Shown here: positions 23,981 to 36,100 of the stretch, piece after piece
How the letters are laid out: each line of letters begins with the position of its first letter
Position numbering within the stretch: the stretch's first letter is position 1
Origin: Ciborinia camelliae
Taxonomy: Eukaryota > Ascomycota > Leotiomycetes > Helotiales > Sclerotiniaceae
Reading direction: 5' to 3'
Length of the DNA stretch: 64,000 bases
Assembly: GCA_025890175.1 (NCBI GenBank)
Contig: JANPYM010000008.1
Coordinates: 859,337 to 923,336 of the forward strand
The notes under the pieces: generated by a model
What the model was told of the DNA's origin: nothing
Seen by the model: only the letters and a program-made list of their open reading frames with translations
Database searches by the model: none
Translations under genes and position numbers: made by a program

Positions 23981-25531
23981 AAACAGCATGGACATCACAA
24001 TCTTCATCACAAACAATCAATCACCAACAACCCCCCCCCCCAAAAAAAATTCACAACTCAAAAAAAGATATAAATCAAAAAAGGCAATGAACTCTCCATT
24101 AATCTAAAAGATCATCGCGCTATCATCTACTGCCATCCATTCAGACGTCTGTCTCCTCACTACGTAGTGTCGTTATGAGCGAAGAAGATGAGAAATAAAA
24201 TGGCGTCCCTCCTTACATCCTCAATCTATATATCCGGTGTGATCCCCCCCCTCCCAACCGCCCCTCCATATTTCAAGTTTAAATCCCCATTTCATTCAAT
24301 CCCATTCCATGCAAACCGCCCAAATGGTATAATAAATTATCTCTTACTCCCACCCTCAGACGATAATGTAGACAACCAGATTCCATTCCATTTAATTCCA
24401 GCACCACCTTGAAGAAAGAAAAGTCTCGAAAAAAAAAGTCGAAAAAAAGTCGAGTAATAACTCGGGATATCAAGAACCCCATCATAACATCGTTTCGTAA
24501 AAGAAAATAAATCCATCTTTCTTGTATCGAGAGCCCCAACTGATATTGAAACCCTAGACCCAAGTATGCTTTTTTGGTTGCGAGCTAAATATGCAAGCAA
24601 TTGAAGCCAAAATATCTTTTTTGACTTAAGCTCATCTCTGTAGAAAAGCAAACCATGGCCCCCAGCAAACCAGAAGATAAACGAACTGCATCCACCATGA
24701 ATTCCCCCACAATGTCCCAATCTTTCTCATGCAATGAAGATATCAATTTTGCGAGCCATGCCACATCCATCCCACCCAAATGTTCCCCAGATCTTGATTT
24801 CCATCAAAAATCAGAATGTGTGCAACGAGAAAGACAATCGAAAAGCAAAACAAACGCAACCCTCCCCTTATACCTTCCTCCAGCCATTTTTGTGCATGCC
24901 AACCCCTCCAACATTAATGAGAAGCCGACTGAAAATCCAAATAACAAAAACATAATACAAGAAGCTTGCTTTTCGAAGATAAAAAGCAAGAAAGGAAAGT
25001 CTGCATAATTACACTTTGCAATAGCAAGCCCAAAGGGGGCTGCCGTGGATTTTTTGTATAGCTCTGAACCTGAGCACAAAGGTCTAAAAGGCAAAATGTG
25101 CAAAGAAAAGACGAAGATGAACCTCTCCCAAACCCTAAAAACCAAACACCTGACCGGAAACCTTCCAGGTCCCATGCCAACCCATTTTGAAAAAAAACAA
25201 ACAAATGAAAAATCTAAATCGCTCAATGTAACGCCGTAGATGTGTTTTTAAAAGCAAAGTCGTAAGATCGAGGCGGCCACCGGAAGGCGCAACGCAACTC
25301 GAGATCGTAATGGTCGGACGTAAAATCCGTTGGTTTTATTATCGACTAATCCTTGAATTTGATAAAAGGAGATCAGGTAGACCGTTGACGACACCTCTTT
25401 TTGAAAACGTAATATGCGCTTAGAAAGCACTGAAAGGAAATAATTGAAATGAAAAACTTTTGATACGGCAAATCGCGCCGTGTATTCCCGGGTGTAGAAT
25501 TAAACTGATCGATAAACATCTTGAGTCTTAC

Positions 25532-27520
25532 TCAACCAACAACAGCCTGGTGTCCTCCATATGCGTTTTGGGGCATGAAGTATGCTTGCTTGGAGTCCGA
25601 AGGTTGATGGTTCCAGATACTGTATTGATGGAAGTAATGTTGGGGGCTGTAGTGGTGAGGACTATAGTGGTGAGGGCTGTAGTGGTGGGGCCATTGAGAT
25701 TGGAATCGAGTCGACATATCAGGCATAACATAAGGAGTATTGACTGCGGCCATGTTGTATGCTTTCGCATACTGGCTGTACAGACCCCAATCGTATTGGG
25801 GTGCGGGACCAGTAGCACTCAAATATTCTGGAGTAGTCACAGCTGAATCCGGAGCAGATGGTGGCGTATGCTGAGGAGTAGGATATGAGTGGTTGGCCCA
25901 AGCAGGATGCTCGTAGTGAACGTATTGTTGTCGCTCTTGTGTAGCACTCTTGGGTCCTCTGTAGATTTGGTTGTATGGCCGAGGGCGCGAAACATTGGTA
26001 TCGATTGGAGCCAATGGTGCAGGTGGACCCGAAAGGCGTTCGAGAGCGGCAGCCTTCACCTTCTTTCTATCTGCGGCCCAATCCTTCCAGTTTGCCAACC
26101 AAGCTTGGTAAGCTTCACTGTTGTCAAGATCGACATACAATTTCCACTTGATATCTTCCAACCAAGCATGTTCTATGCTGTTGAGTTCGGAAACTGCGAT
26201 ACCACTAACCTCTGCCCAGGATTTATTCTGGAAGGTATTATCGTCCAAAAACTTGCTTCCCAAAAGCAATCCAATTGTCAAAAGTCGCCACATGTTACCT
26301 CTCGACTTGGTTGAACCGTCCAGATTTTTCAAGCTATTGAGTCGCTTTGCTAGGTAGTTCATGCCGAGGAGAATTGTTGTATGTGGAAGACGAGTCGATG
26401 AAAGAAGGCCGAGAACGAATTTGCGGAATTCCGGTGTAACTGGTGTGATGGGATCAAAAAGTCTCTGTGCCATTTCTGCCACGTAGTCTGTCATGTCCTC
26501 GATCTGATATTCCAGATGAGCACATACACCTCCGGGAACCATGATGGGCGAAGTTTCGAGGGGTCCGACGAGATTCTGTGGAATCTTGTCGGTAGCAAGA
26601 ACTAATTTTCTTGCTTTGAATTATTGTAATAGTAAGAGTGGGCTAGTTGATCAAGCAAGCAAGCTGACTGATACTACTAAATACTGAAGCTTCGGATTGA
26701 ATGAGGTCCTATCGTAGTTGTCGGGCTGACAAAGGATGTTTATTGAAGAGCGAGGTTGGGAATTTATTGTTGTGTATTCGCCATCAATCGATTTTGTTCA
26801 AAATAAAAGTTGATAAATAAATAAAACTTTTGTAAGATCGCAAAGATGATTGCAAATGGGGGGATGAAGGGTAGTATTCCTTATGGCACGAGAATGGTCG
26901 AAGTGCGTTTACTGGTGTTTAGATAGCAAAACACAAATTCTGGGGGAATCGATCGTGCGTGCAACGGTGCAATTGAATACCGAGTCCTTAAAATTCTAGA
27001 CGAATCCTTTAAAATGATTAGTAGACATTCAATTGATATTGTGAGATTAGTCGTGAGACGAATTCTGAGTCGATTCCGATTTTCAAAAGAGGAGACTATG
27101 ATGATGTAACAAAAGATGCGACTGATTCTCGAATTGCCCCAACAACATCGTGAACACCAAAAACCAACCCCCCGGATGTTACAGTGGTAGGCAGAAGCAT
27201 ATAAGAATATTGTTGGATCGAGAATAGTTGATTTTTGACATGGTCGAGAGAAGAAGTGTTGGTAATCAATACGAGATTCGTATATGTTGTCATGGACGAT
27301 TCGTGGTTGTTGTGATGTATTCGGGATGGCGGAATGTAAATAATGGCGATGTTTTCGGGAACCAAAACAAGTTGAAATGAGTGTAAAATAATTTGTACGA
27401 ACCTTTTCTTGACAGTGAAGTCTTCAGAGGATAATTTTCTATTGAATTTTGGACTCTTCAACTGATGCAACTTGTTTTTCGTGATTGTATTATCCCAAGC
27501 AGAAACGGGCAATATAGGAC
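25532..27520 (-). CDS. CLG1: PHO80-type cyclin, CLG1-like; 5' end unresolved
   Basis: The main exon 26609-25532 encodes a PHO80-like cyclin box: DYVAEMAQRLFD, FRKFVLGLLSSTRLPHTTILLGMNYLAKRL, RLLTIGLLLGSKFLDDNTFQNKSWAEVSGI, LNSIEHAWLEDIKWKLYVD. Such cyclins pair with a Pho85-type CDK in nutrient and polarity control; Clg1 is the yeast example with this box. After the box comes a Pro/Tyr/His-rich tail with HHYSP repeats. An upstream exon 27520-27403 (PVSAWDNTITKNKLHQLKSPKFNRKLSSEDFTVKK) joins in phase across a 793-nt intron (26610-27402), unusually long for this window. The acceptor is CAAG|A, giving VKKRKLVLATDKIPQNLVGPLETSP. The upstream exon begins at a CACAG acceptor with no ATG, so at least one more 5' exon lies beyond 27520. 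A shorter form could start at 26542 (MVPGGVCAHLEYQ), but it would lose conserved-looking sequence. Confidence 0.78.
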
Positions 27521-28610
27521 CTGTGGGCGTGATATCGAAATGATGGTATCAATCTTCAAAGTTCGAGGTCGTATATGTTGGGATATGTGGAAAATGAAGT
27601 GAGGAGGTAGAGAGAGAGTAGAATTTCCAGTAGAATAGGGTAGAGGTTTATTGAGGATAGAGGAAGATGAAGATGAAGTCCGACAATTTCAAGAACTTCT
27701 AACCTATCCAAAGGAATGAGGATGAAGATTGATGGGTAGAGACGGAAGAGATGTTGGTGTTGGTGGTGGCGGTTGTGGTGATGATGTAAAAAGGTGTCCG
27801 AAGGAGGAGGATGAGGAGAAGAGGAGGGAATGAGGGTAAGGTAGAAGAACCTTGGAGTATCAAAAGGTTCAAAGAAGATGTAGAACAAATTTTGATGCAA
27901 AAGTGGAGAAATCTCAAAGGGAAAGAAAAAAAGAAGAAAAAAAAAAGAGGATGACTGGGAAAGTGGTTCCTTTCCTTTTCCTCTCCTTCCACTCTAGAGC
28001 TAGTAGTCTAAAAAAGAGTAAGAGTCTGGTGGTCTGGTGGTATGGGAGTTTGGTATTTTGGTGGTTTGACTTGGTACAGTCCAGTAGAGAGGAGGTAGGG
28101 TAGGGAGGTTAGGTGAGTGAAAGTGGGTTTTCCCTGATAGTAAAGTAGGTATAGTAGTTGATAAAAAGAAGATTGATTTCCCAGCTACAGCAAAGAGTGA
28201 GAAATTGGGATTAGGTTACAGGTCGGTAGGTATGATTGGATAAAAATCCAGGATTGGATGTTTTATGAAATTGGTTGGGGTGGAGTGGAGTTGAAAAGTT
28301 GAAGGTGGGTGGACCGTGGATGGTGGATGGTGGGTGGATGGAGGGAAGGTAAAATAATAATAATAATAATGGGGGTATGTATGATGAGAGGGAGGTTGAG
28401 AGTTGAGAGACGAGAGATGAGAGATGGGAGACCAGAGTACAGAATACAGAATACAGAATACAGTCAGTCAGTCAGGACTCATATACCTTCTCAGTACATA
28501 CCTCCTCAGTAAATTAGTGTAAATTGAATTGAATTGAATTTGATTATTAGGTAGGCAATGAATCATGATATTATTTGATATTGATGTGAATAATGCCAAT
28601 AATGCCAATA
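27521..28610. other. Probable cyclin 5' leader or first exon and promoter
   Basis: Purine-rich on the plus strand, so pyrimidine-rich on the transcript strand, as in long fungal leaders. A minus frame from ATG 27900 reads HHHHNRHHQHQH-like low complexity and does not splice clearly into the acceptor at 27520. Simple tandems (GGATGGTGG, AATACAGAATACAG, CAGTCAGTCAG) fill 28310-28475. Confidence 0.4.
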
Positions 28611-28992
28611 CAGCAGAACCTCTATATAAGGATGTTTTTTTTAGTGCCAAAATTTAGGATACTAAAGAGGTATCCTCTTATAGAGGTTCCGGCTAATCCC
28701 GGTGGGGTAGCATTTTGGCCCAAATATATACCGACCAATTCCGATCGGGCATAAATTCAATATAATTTTCATAAATTCAGTATAATTTTCATAAATATTT
28801 TATACTTAAAAAAAAATCCTTATAAATAGGTTAGATTTTAATTTTGGGACCCAGAAATTTCAAGGATATTTCTAATAGAGAGGATATAGAGATATTAGCA
28901 TTTTCTACACCTAAAATCCAACGGGACCCAAAATTTAATTCTAATAGAGAGGTTATCCTTATATAGAGGATCCTTATATAGAGGTTTTGCTG
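28611..28992. mobile_element. 382-bp pogo/Tigger-like non-autonomous element (MITE), TA target duplication
   Basis: It starts CAGCAGAACCTCTATATAAG and ends CTTATATAGAGGTTTTGCTG, flanked by TA on both sides (28609-28610, 28993-28994). CAG ends plus TA duplication are typical of the pogo/Tigger branch of Tc1-mariner elements. Both ends align with the ends of the larger copy at 30862-33106, in opposite orientation, so it looks like an internally deleted derivative. It has no coding capacity. Confidence 0.85.
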
Positions 28993-28994
28993 TA

Positions 28995-30861
28995 ATGTAT
29001 ATAAATAATATCCATAATATCAATCACACCAATACAATCTCAAGGTTCTTGATGTAAAAACCGTAAAAATCATAATAATAACAAATAGAGTTTAGTGAAT
29101 ATAGTTAAATAATGGCAAGGGCCGCAGCGGCAGTGTAAGTGTGTACGGGACCAGCGCAGATTTGTCCCTATCGAAACGCGAACGATGTGATGATTATTTT
29201 ATTTCGAGGAATGATATTCAGCGCTTGCACGTTACACGTTCTTCTTCTTGAGGGGCCCTTTTTTTTTATTAGTTCGCTCAAGGCTCAAGCTAGCGGCAGA
29301 GTTTGGATGGTGAAAACTTACCCCTTAGCGTATCAACTTCATTATTTGATGGCCGATATTTACAACCATCTTGGAACTTAAAGGAAAGGAAAGGAAAGGA
29401 AGGGAAGGGAAAAGGAAGCCAAGGTAATAAATATAAACCTACCAATCTAGGTATGGATTAATGAATGATCTGAAATTAACCTCTTGAAGATTTTATGAAT
29501 GGATATCATACTAATATCGACCTAGGTCATACAAATTGAAAAAAAAGAAATTACTTTAATAATAAAAACATAAAACGGCTTGAGATTGATGAAAGTTTAA
29601 TTGTTATGCTTAACAAGTTAATTAAGATCCAAGGGGTATCGAAGCTGCTTTACCACGTAAGTTGGAACAACACATTGGTTGAGGGAAATTATGAAAAACT
29701 CAAGATGATTGATTCTATTGATTCTATCCAAATTATTACAATTCACCTTATTCATCCATCCCCTGGGCATATTGTTAATTTTATCAACCTAGGTCCTAGG
29801 TAGGTAGGTGACTCTGTTTTACCTACTACCTACCTAGTAGGTTTTCATAATTGTGCTTCACTCCCGCTGCTCGCACTGGTGTAAGGCGTCGCCATGTACT
29901 CCAGATGATGAGTAAGATTTGGTTCTCTCCAGCTTTGGAAGACTCGCGATGCCCAGGTGTGGGATGTCGGGTCGGGTAGGATTGATATATCAGAATGGGA
30001 ATAATAATCAATTTTGATTGGTTGGATGACGATATTTATGGGTTCCCAGGTTCTATTTGATCAACTTCTTTTCTTGATTATGGTTTTACCTATGCACCAC
30101 CACCGCGAATTGAATATCAGATCTCATCAATTCCCCCATCCATCCATCTCTAACCTTCAATATCCATTCGTTCTCGTTGGCGGGGAGCAACCGAAGGCAA
30201 ATTCAAGTATCTGTACTCTGTATGGTGTCGTTCCTCCTTCCACAAACCTACCTATTGATTTTGCCTCCCTCCACCAATAGATATTTGCCTATTTTTGCCT
30301 ATTTTTGCCTCCCTCCATGGCGCATCACTCTATTATAATCTCATCTTACGTCAATCACGTCAATCATATGAACATCAACATCCATCTTGCAAGATATAAG
30401 CTTGGAATAGGATGAGGATGAGGATGATGTTAGGCGACACCAAATAATAAACAAAGCCAAAGCCATCACCACCACTACGCAAGCTCCTAGACGCAATGGA
30501 TCTACCAACTATCTACTGTACCTACCTAGGTACCTACCTAGTAAGCAAAGGAAGATCAGACTCATCCATCATAGCCATCCATAAATCATGAATCATGATG
30601 GATCCATCCAACATCCAACATCCAACACCCAACATGTGAAACCAGCAATCAACTTTTCTAGATCCGATCCCTCAGCAACCAAACCAAACCAAACCACCTG
30701 GCAATACAGTACAGTCAAGTACCTAGGTAGGTACCTAGTTACAACCAACAACTTCCCACTTACTAAATAATAACAAATCCTACCGAAATATCATACTATT
30801 ATTATTATTTCATCTATCTCATCACAAAAATATACCCTTAACCCTTAACCCTAGGTACCTA
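28995..30861. other. Gene-free repeat-rich stretch
   Basis: It contains a GGAAAGGAAAGG run (29382-29410), several TACCTAGGTA arrays (29790-29840, about 30519-30541, about 30719-30738) and CATCCAACATCCAACA microrepeats. No gene was supported; small open frames have no recognisable sequence. Confidence 0.5.
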
Positions 30862-33106
30862 CAGCAGAACCTCTATATAAGGATCCTCTATATAAGGATA
30901 ACCTCTTTATTAAGATTAAATTTTAAATCCCATTGGATTTTAAATATAAAAAATGTTAATATTCTTATATCTTTTTTATAAAAATTATTCTTTGTAATTA
31001 AAAATCCCAAATTTCATATAATCTTTAATCGATCAATTATATAATTTTATTTTGAAAAAACATATATTTAAATTCTTTAGAATTCTCAATTTTTTTTTTC
31101 GATTTTTTTAATTATATTTAATTATATTTATTTCAATTTATAATATATTAATTATTATAATATATTTATATATATATTAATATCGAAATATTATTTTTAA
31201 ACTTTACTAAAAATTTCTTTTCAAAAAAATTTACAATAAATAATTTTAAATATTAGTAATTATATTGAATATAAATTTAATATAAAAAAAAAACAAGATA
31301 ATTTTATTATTTTATTTAAAAAATTAATAAAAAAATTTTTTATTTAAAAATAATATTTTAAAATATTTAATAATAAATATTAATATTTTAATTTTAATGA
31401 TTAAAAAAATAAATATTTTATAATAAAATAAAAAAACCTTTTTAATTATTTTATTTATAATAATATTTTATTTGAATAATAATAATTTATACAAAAAATA
31501 AGAATTATAATTATAAAAAATATAATTAAACAAAAAACCTATAAAATTTGAAAACTTTTCTTTTAATGTCGAATCACCTCGGTGGTATCAAAATATGTAT
31601 AGTAGAAAGTAGTATATTATAAAGGCATGCAGATCGATCGTAGATCGATCTGCGAGCTTATATGCCCGCGGGTGCGGGCATATCGGCCGCACGCGGCCGC
31701 ACGCTCCGGTGAATCTGCCCTGCAGATTCACTGGTATCGCAACATTTAATATTGCAATTTTTTATTTTTCAAATTTAATAATAAATAATTAAAAAAATTT
31801 AAAAAAAGATATAATATTAAAAAATATATAAAATATAATAAATCGATAAATACGGAAACAAATATTTTTAAGGTTTTTATATAAATAAAATATTATAAAA
31901 ATCGATATAAAATATATAAATATTAAAATATTTTTAATATAAACAAAACCGATTTATAATAGAAATTGATTTTTATTTATATTTTTATAACTAAATATTT
32001 ATTCAATAAAAAGTTATATAAAAAGTATATCACTATTATTTTTATATATAATATAAATAAAAATAAAAAATTAAAATTAATTTTAATTGAAAAATCAAAA
32101 AATCTATATTATTTTTAATATATTAATAAAAATCAATTTAAAATGAAATATTATAATAATATTACAAAATAAATAATTATTTAAATTATAAACAATTATT
32201 TACAAATTTTTAATAAAAATTTTTTATTAAAAAATTGTTAAATTTTTTTTTTAATAAATAATTTCAATATATATATTTTTGTTATATAAAAATTAAAAAA
32301 AAAAGTTTTAATATTAAAATATATTGGTTTTCAAAAAATATTATTTTTAAATAATAATCTTTTAATTAAAATATTATCTTTTATTAAAAAATCCAATACT
32401 ACAAATTATAGATTTTTTATATTTTAATATATTTAAAAAAAGAAAAAGCTTTTAATAAAATTATTAATATATTACAAATAATTCGATAAATAATATTAGT
32501 ATAAAATAATATACAACTTTTTACAATACAAACTTATTAATATAAATTTATATTAATTAAAAAATATACAAAAAATAATAATATTAAAAAAAAAAAAATC
32601 CTAATTATATAACTCTACAAAAAAAAAATCAAAATATATTAAATAAAATACAAAAAAATTTTGAAAAACGTTTTGAATATCAAAAAAATCTACTTTCTAT
32701 ACAGAATTTTGTTAATCTTAAAAAAAAAAATATTATTAATTTAAATAATAATATCATAAAAATATTAATAAAAATATATAATATAATTAAAAAAAAAATA
32801 AAATCGAATATTGAAAAACAAAAGATTCCTATATATATTAAATATAAAAAAATATTAATAACATTAAAAAAATTAAATTTATTTAAAATACAAGAAAACA
32901 ATAACAAAATTAATTTCAAAAAAATTCTAAAAAATTTATAAAAACAAATAATTCATAAAAAATTTAAATCAATTATACAAAATCGAATTAATATATATTT
33001 TATTTTTTAAAACTTATATTTTATATAAACTTTTGATATAAGAATACCTCTTTAATATCTTTATTTTTGGTACTAAAAAAAACATTCTTATATAGAGGTT
33101 CTGCTA
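30862..33106. mobile_element. 2.2-kb AT-rich, RIP-decayed pogo/Tigger-like transposon copy
   Basis: The left end is CAGCAGAACCTCTATATAAG and the right end CTTATATAGAGGTTCTGCTA, with TA on each side (30860-30861, 33107-33108). The last base is A where the inverted repeat predicts G. The size suits a single-ORF pogo element, but the interior is almost entirely A and T, with CpG (TCGA) words surviving and CpA/TpG nearly gone, the RIP signature. No transposase reading frame remains; the only longer open frame (32680-32919 minus) is Phe/Ile/Leu low complexity. A GC-rich hairpin island lies inside it. Confidence 0.82.
31628..31733. repeat. GC-rich cluster of four consecutive hairpins inside the AT-rich transposon
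   Basis: (1) GCAGATCGATC-GTA-GATCGATCTGC at 31628-31652. (2) ATATGCCCGC-GGGT-GCGGGCATAT at 31659-31682. (3) GGCCGC-AC-GCGGCC at 31684-31697. (4) GTGAATCTGC-CCT-GCAGATTCAC at 31708-31730, extendable through a G.T pair to CC/GG at 31705-31733. All listed stems are perfect. The flanks (31568-31620) are also less AT-rich than the surroundings. Confidence 0.9.
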
Positions 33107-36100
33107 TACCCTACCCTACCCACCCAATCACTGAATCTTTAACCTTAAGAACCTTCCTTTAACCATTAACCATTGATTTTTTCATTTTCCATACTATTTC
33201 CATACAAATAAATAAATAAATAAATAAATATTAGGGAGTATGGATTGATTGGTTGATTGATTGGTTTCTGGTAACCTAACCTACCTAACCTAACCTAACT
33301 TATTGATACCCGCCCGTTTTAACAATACGTACGATACGCCGGCCACTCTATCGCTTGCTAATGGACCTCCCTAGTACATACCTACATACCTACATACCAT
33401 ACCATACCTACCTACTCCAGTCTCCATCTATAGGTACAGTAGTACCAATACCAGTACCAATACCAGAAAACCCCTACCTAAGTACCTCAACTTTGCCATC
33501 GTGGCATCATAGCCATGATTCCAAATTCTTAAAGGATGCATGGGCCGGCCGGCCAGCTGCAAATAAGGTAAGCTATTTCTTATTCTTATTCTTATTTTTA
33601 TTATGACTGGCCAAAGTGCCCAAATCAAAATCAAACCGTTCAACTTTCAACATGACACTCGGACAGATTGTTTTTGGATTTTTTAGATTTTTTAGATTTA
33701 AAAAAAAGGTATGCTATTTACTATTAAATACCTATTTACCTAGGTAGTTATTAGTATAGTAAATAAGTACCTAAGTTGTAACTACCTAACTCTACCTGCC
33801 TACATATATACCTACCCAGGTAGGTACTGAATCCTAATACCAGCCAGTTGGAGGAAAAGAAAGGAAGGAAGGTAGGTACCTAAGGTTAAAAAGTTGAAAG
33901 CTAGGTAGTACTTATTGTGGGAACTTTTAACTTCTAATAAGCTCCCCTTCTGAAATGCTTGATGTGAAAATTCCATCCAGACTCTAGATAGGTACTCCGT
34001 AGGTAGTCTGTGACCTGTAGAAGAATTTTCATACCTTAATAAAACTCTATGGATTGTTACCTATGTACCTATGATGTAAATTACCTAGGTAATAAATAGG
34101 TATCTAAGGTTATTAAATAAATGATCATCCTCATTCGATTTATTCTAACTTTAGAAAAATCATACATACAGTAAGATAGGTGAGAAACTGTAAGTCGTAG
34201 CACGGGATGGGAAATTAAAGCTTCATTTGATGAATCGGGAGATTATAGGATAATGGATAGAGAGGAAAGTGTTGTCGGGAAATGTTACCTACTGTTGTCA
34301 ATCATGATTGTACAGTACAGTACGTAGGTACTGCGGTGATGATTGAGATGGATTATTTGGGTAACAACTCCGTCCTCTATGATTGTTATGACGGGATCGA
34401 TCGATATGAAAGTGAGTCAGTGATGTGATGTGTTCCTTTCCTGTTACCAGGCTAGGTAGCTATGTATTGTATTGCTGTTGTACAAATTTAATGTACTGTA
34501 CTGTACATACATACTCTATGCATACCATACTAGGTACATAGATACATTTCGGAGTGTTCAGTCTGGTCGTATGGAATCCGAATGGATCATAGACTTCTGT
34601 ACCGTCCATCTGTACCATCCACCTCCCAGAATCTCAGAAATTGAGATGGCGCCGAAGATGTGAGACTCCAAATGATAGCGGATGGATCATCTTCCCAGCC
34701 TTCCCTTCCCATCCTAGGTCCTCCCTAAGCGAACACCTTTCGAATCTCAGGGCTGGACGCACCCTCACTACTGCAACACAGTGGAAACTTCCAACACGAT
34801 ATCTGCACGAAGGTCATGCTTTTGATACGAATTTTTTGAGCGGAGTCGAGCGATCCCTCCCTCCCTCCACTCGTCCCAGCCTACCATCAGCCTACCACGC
34901 CTCCCATCATCCATGCATCGATGATCAACGGCGGATAACGTTGATAATTGTCTTTTTTTTCCTTTGGCCCTTTTCCTTTCTCATCTCATCTGAATAATGG
35001 CATGGCATGGCTTAGCTTAGCTTAGCTTAGCTATTCCCGAATAATGTCAAAATCCAAGGTTCACTCACATCAAAGCAAATCAAAGCCAACCAAAAAAAAA
35101 AGCCGAGTTCTAGGTCTAGGCACGGTAACTTCTGACCCACAAACTCGATACGAATCGGGATACTTTTGCATTTTTGCTCTGCCACACTGCTGGCAAGGCA
35201 AGTTGGAACTTGGGAGCGATAATAACAATGATGATAATAATAATGGCTGTACGGAAATATTTTCTTCCATGGAAATTTACAACGGTCATAATACCTATCT
35301 ATGGATGAGTACGGTAGGTGTACCATGTGTGATGTTAGGGGGGGTCCGTAAACCATGAGTATGTAGGAGGGTAGGTATCCAATCATACGATACCTCGATT
35401 GTATATCCTTATGTACTATGTATGTACTGTACACGTTTTGACCAAGCTTTGTGGACAAGCCTAGCAGACCAGGACCAGACCAATACCAGGTAAATTGTAA
35501 CATACATGATTTTGGAATACTCGGGGAAAGCTTGTCCCCCAAGAAATTGCCGTTACATACCTACCTACTTACTACCTAGGTACCTGTACCTAACAATAAT
35601 AATGATACCAAATTTTCAACCGCTGTTATCCCTCCCGGTGCTACGGAGCCGAATCGAGTCTCGAGTCGAGTCGCGTCGAGTCAGTCCTACAGTAGTGGTA
35701 ACCTAATTAATTTCCTTCCGAGGTTATAATCCTGGGATTGGGAAAACCCATTCAGATTGTTTGGATACGGTATCATGGTATGAACTCTCTTTTTTGGGGG
35801 GGGAACCAAATCACAAGTGCACTCGTGATGTTACATGCGGAAACTCACGGATGGTTCATACCTACCTACCTACCTACCTAGGTACTCCGTACGGTCTTAA
35901 ATGAATGGGAGGGAATTGGAATACTGTATTGACTGACTGACTGACCGACCGACCGACGAATAATTGCTTGCCTACAGTGAGTGAGTGGTATGTAGGTAGG
36001 TAGATCAATCAACGTATTCCGCCACCACCAATTCCCCTTCCTGTTACTCATCACGAGATAAATGATTCGATTCGATTTTTTCATCATCTTTATTCCACAT

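Larger units (their letters stand above)
23551..25531. other. Gene-free stretch downstream of the cyclin gene
   Basis: It contains a TACCTAGGTA cluster (about 23670-23697) and two tandem arrays listed separately. A 117-codon plus frame at 24655-25008 has a fair start context (AAACCATGG) but Lys/Asn/Ser-rich, unrecognisable sequence. The part nearest 25531 should be the cyclin 3' UTR. Confidence 0.45.

Noticed and set aside
24655..25008. 117-codon plus frame with a good AUG context
   Set aside because: The product is Ser/Asn/Lys-rich without any domain, and overlapping frames on the other strand are equally open. Not supported without expression data.
30835..30852. Telomere-like CCCTTAACCCTTAACCC words
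   Set aside because: Only about two units, in the middle of a contig, and not the fungal TTAGGG array.
30862..33106. AT-rich block as a centromere, replication origin or inserted mitochondrial DNA
   Set aside because: Terminal inverted repeats, TA duplication and homology of both ends to the nearby MITE explain it as a RIP-decayed transposon. A mitochondrial link is kept only as an option for the internal hairpin island.
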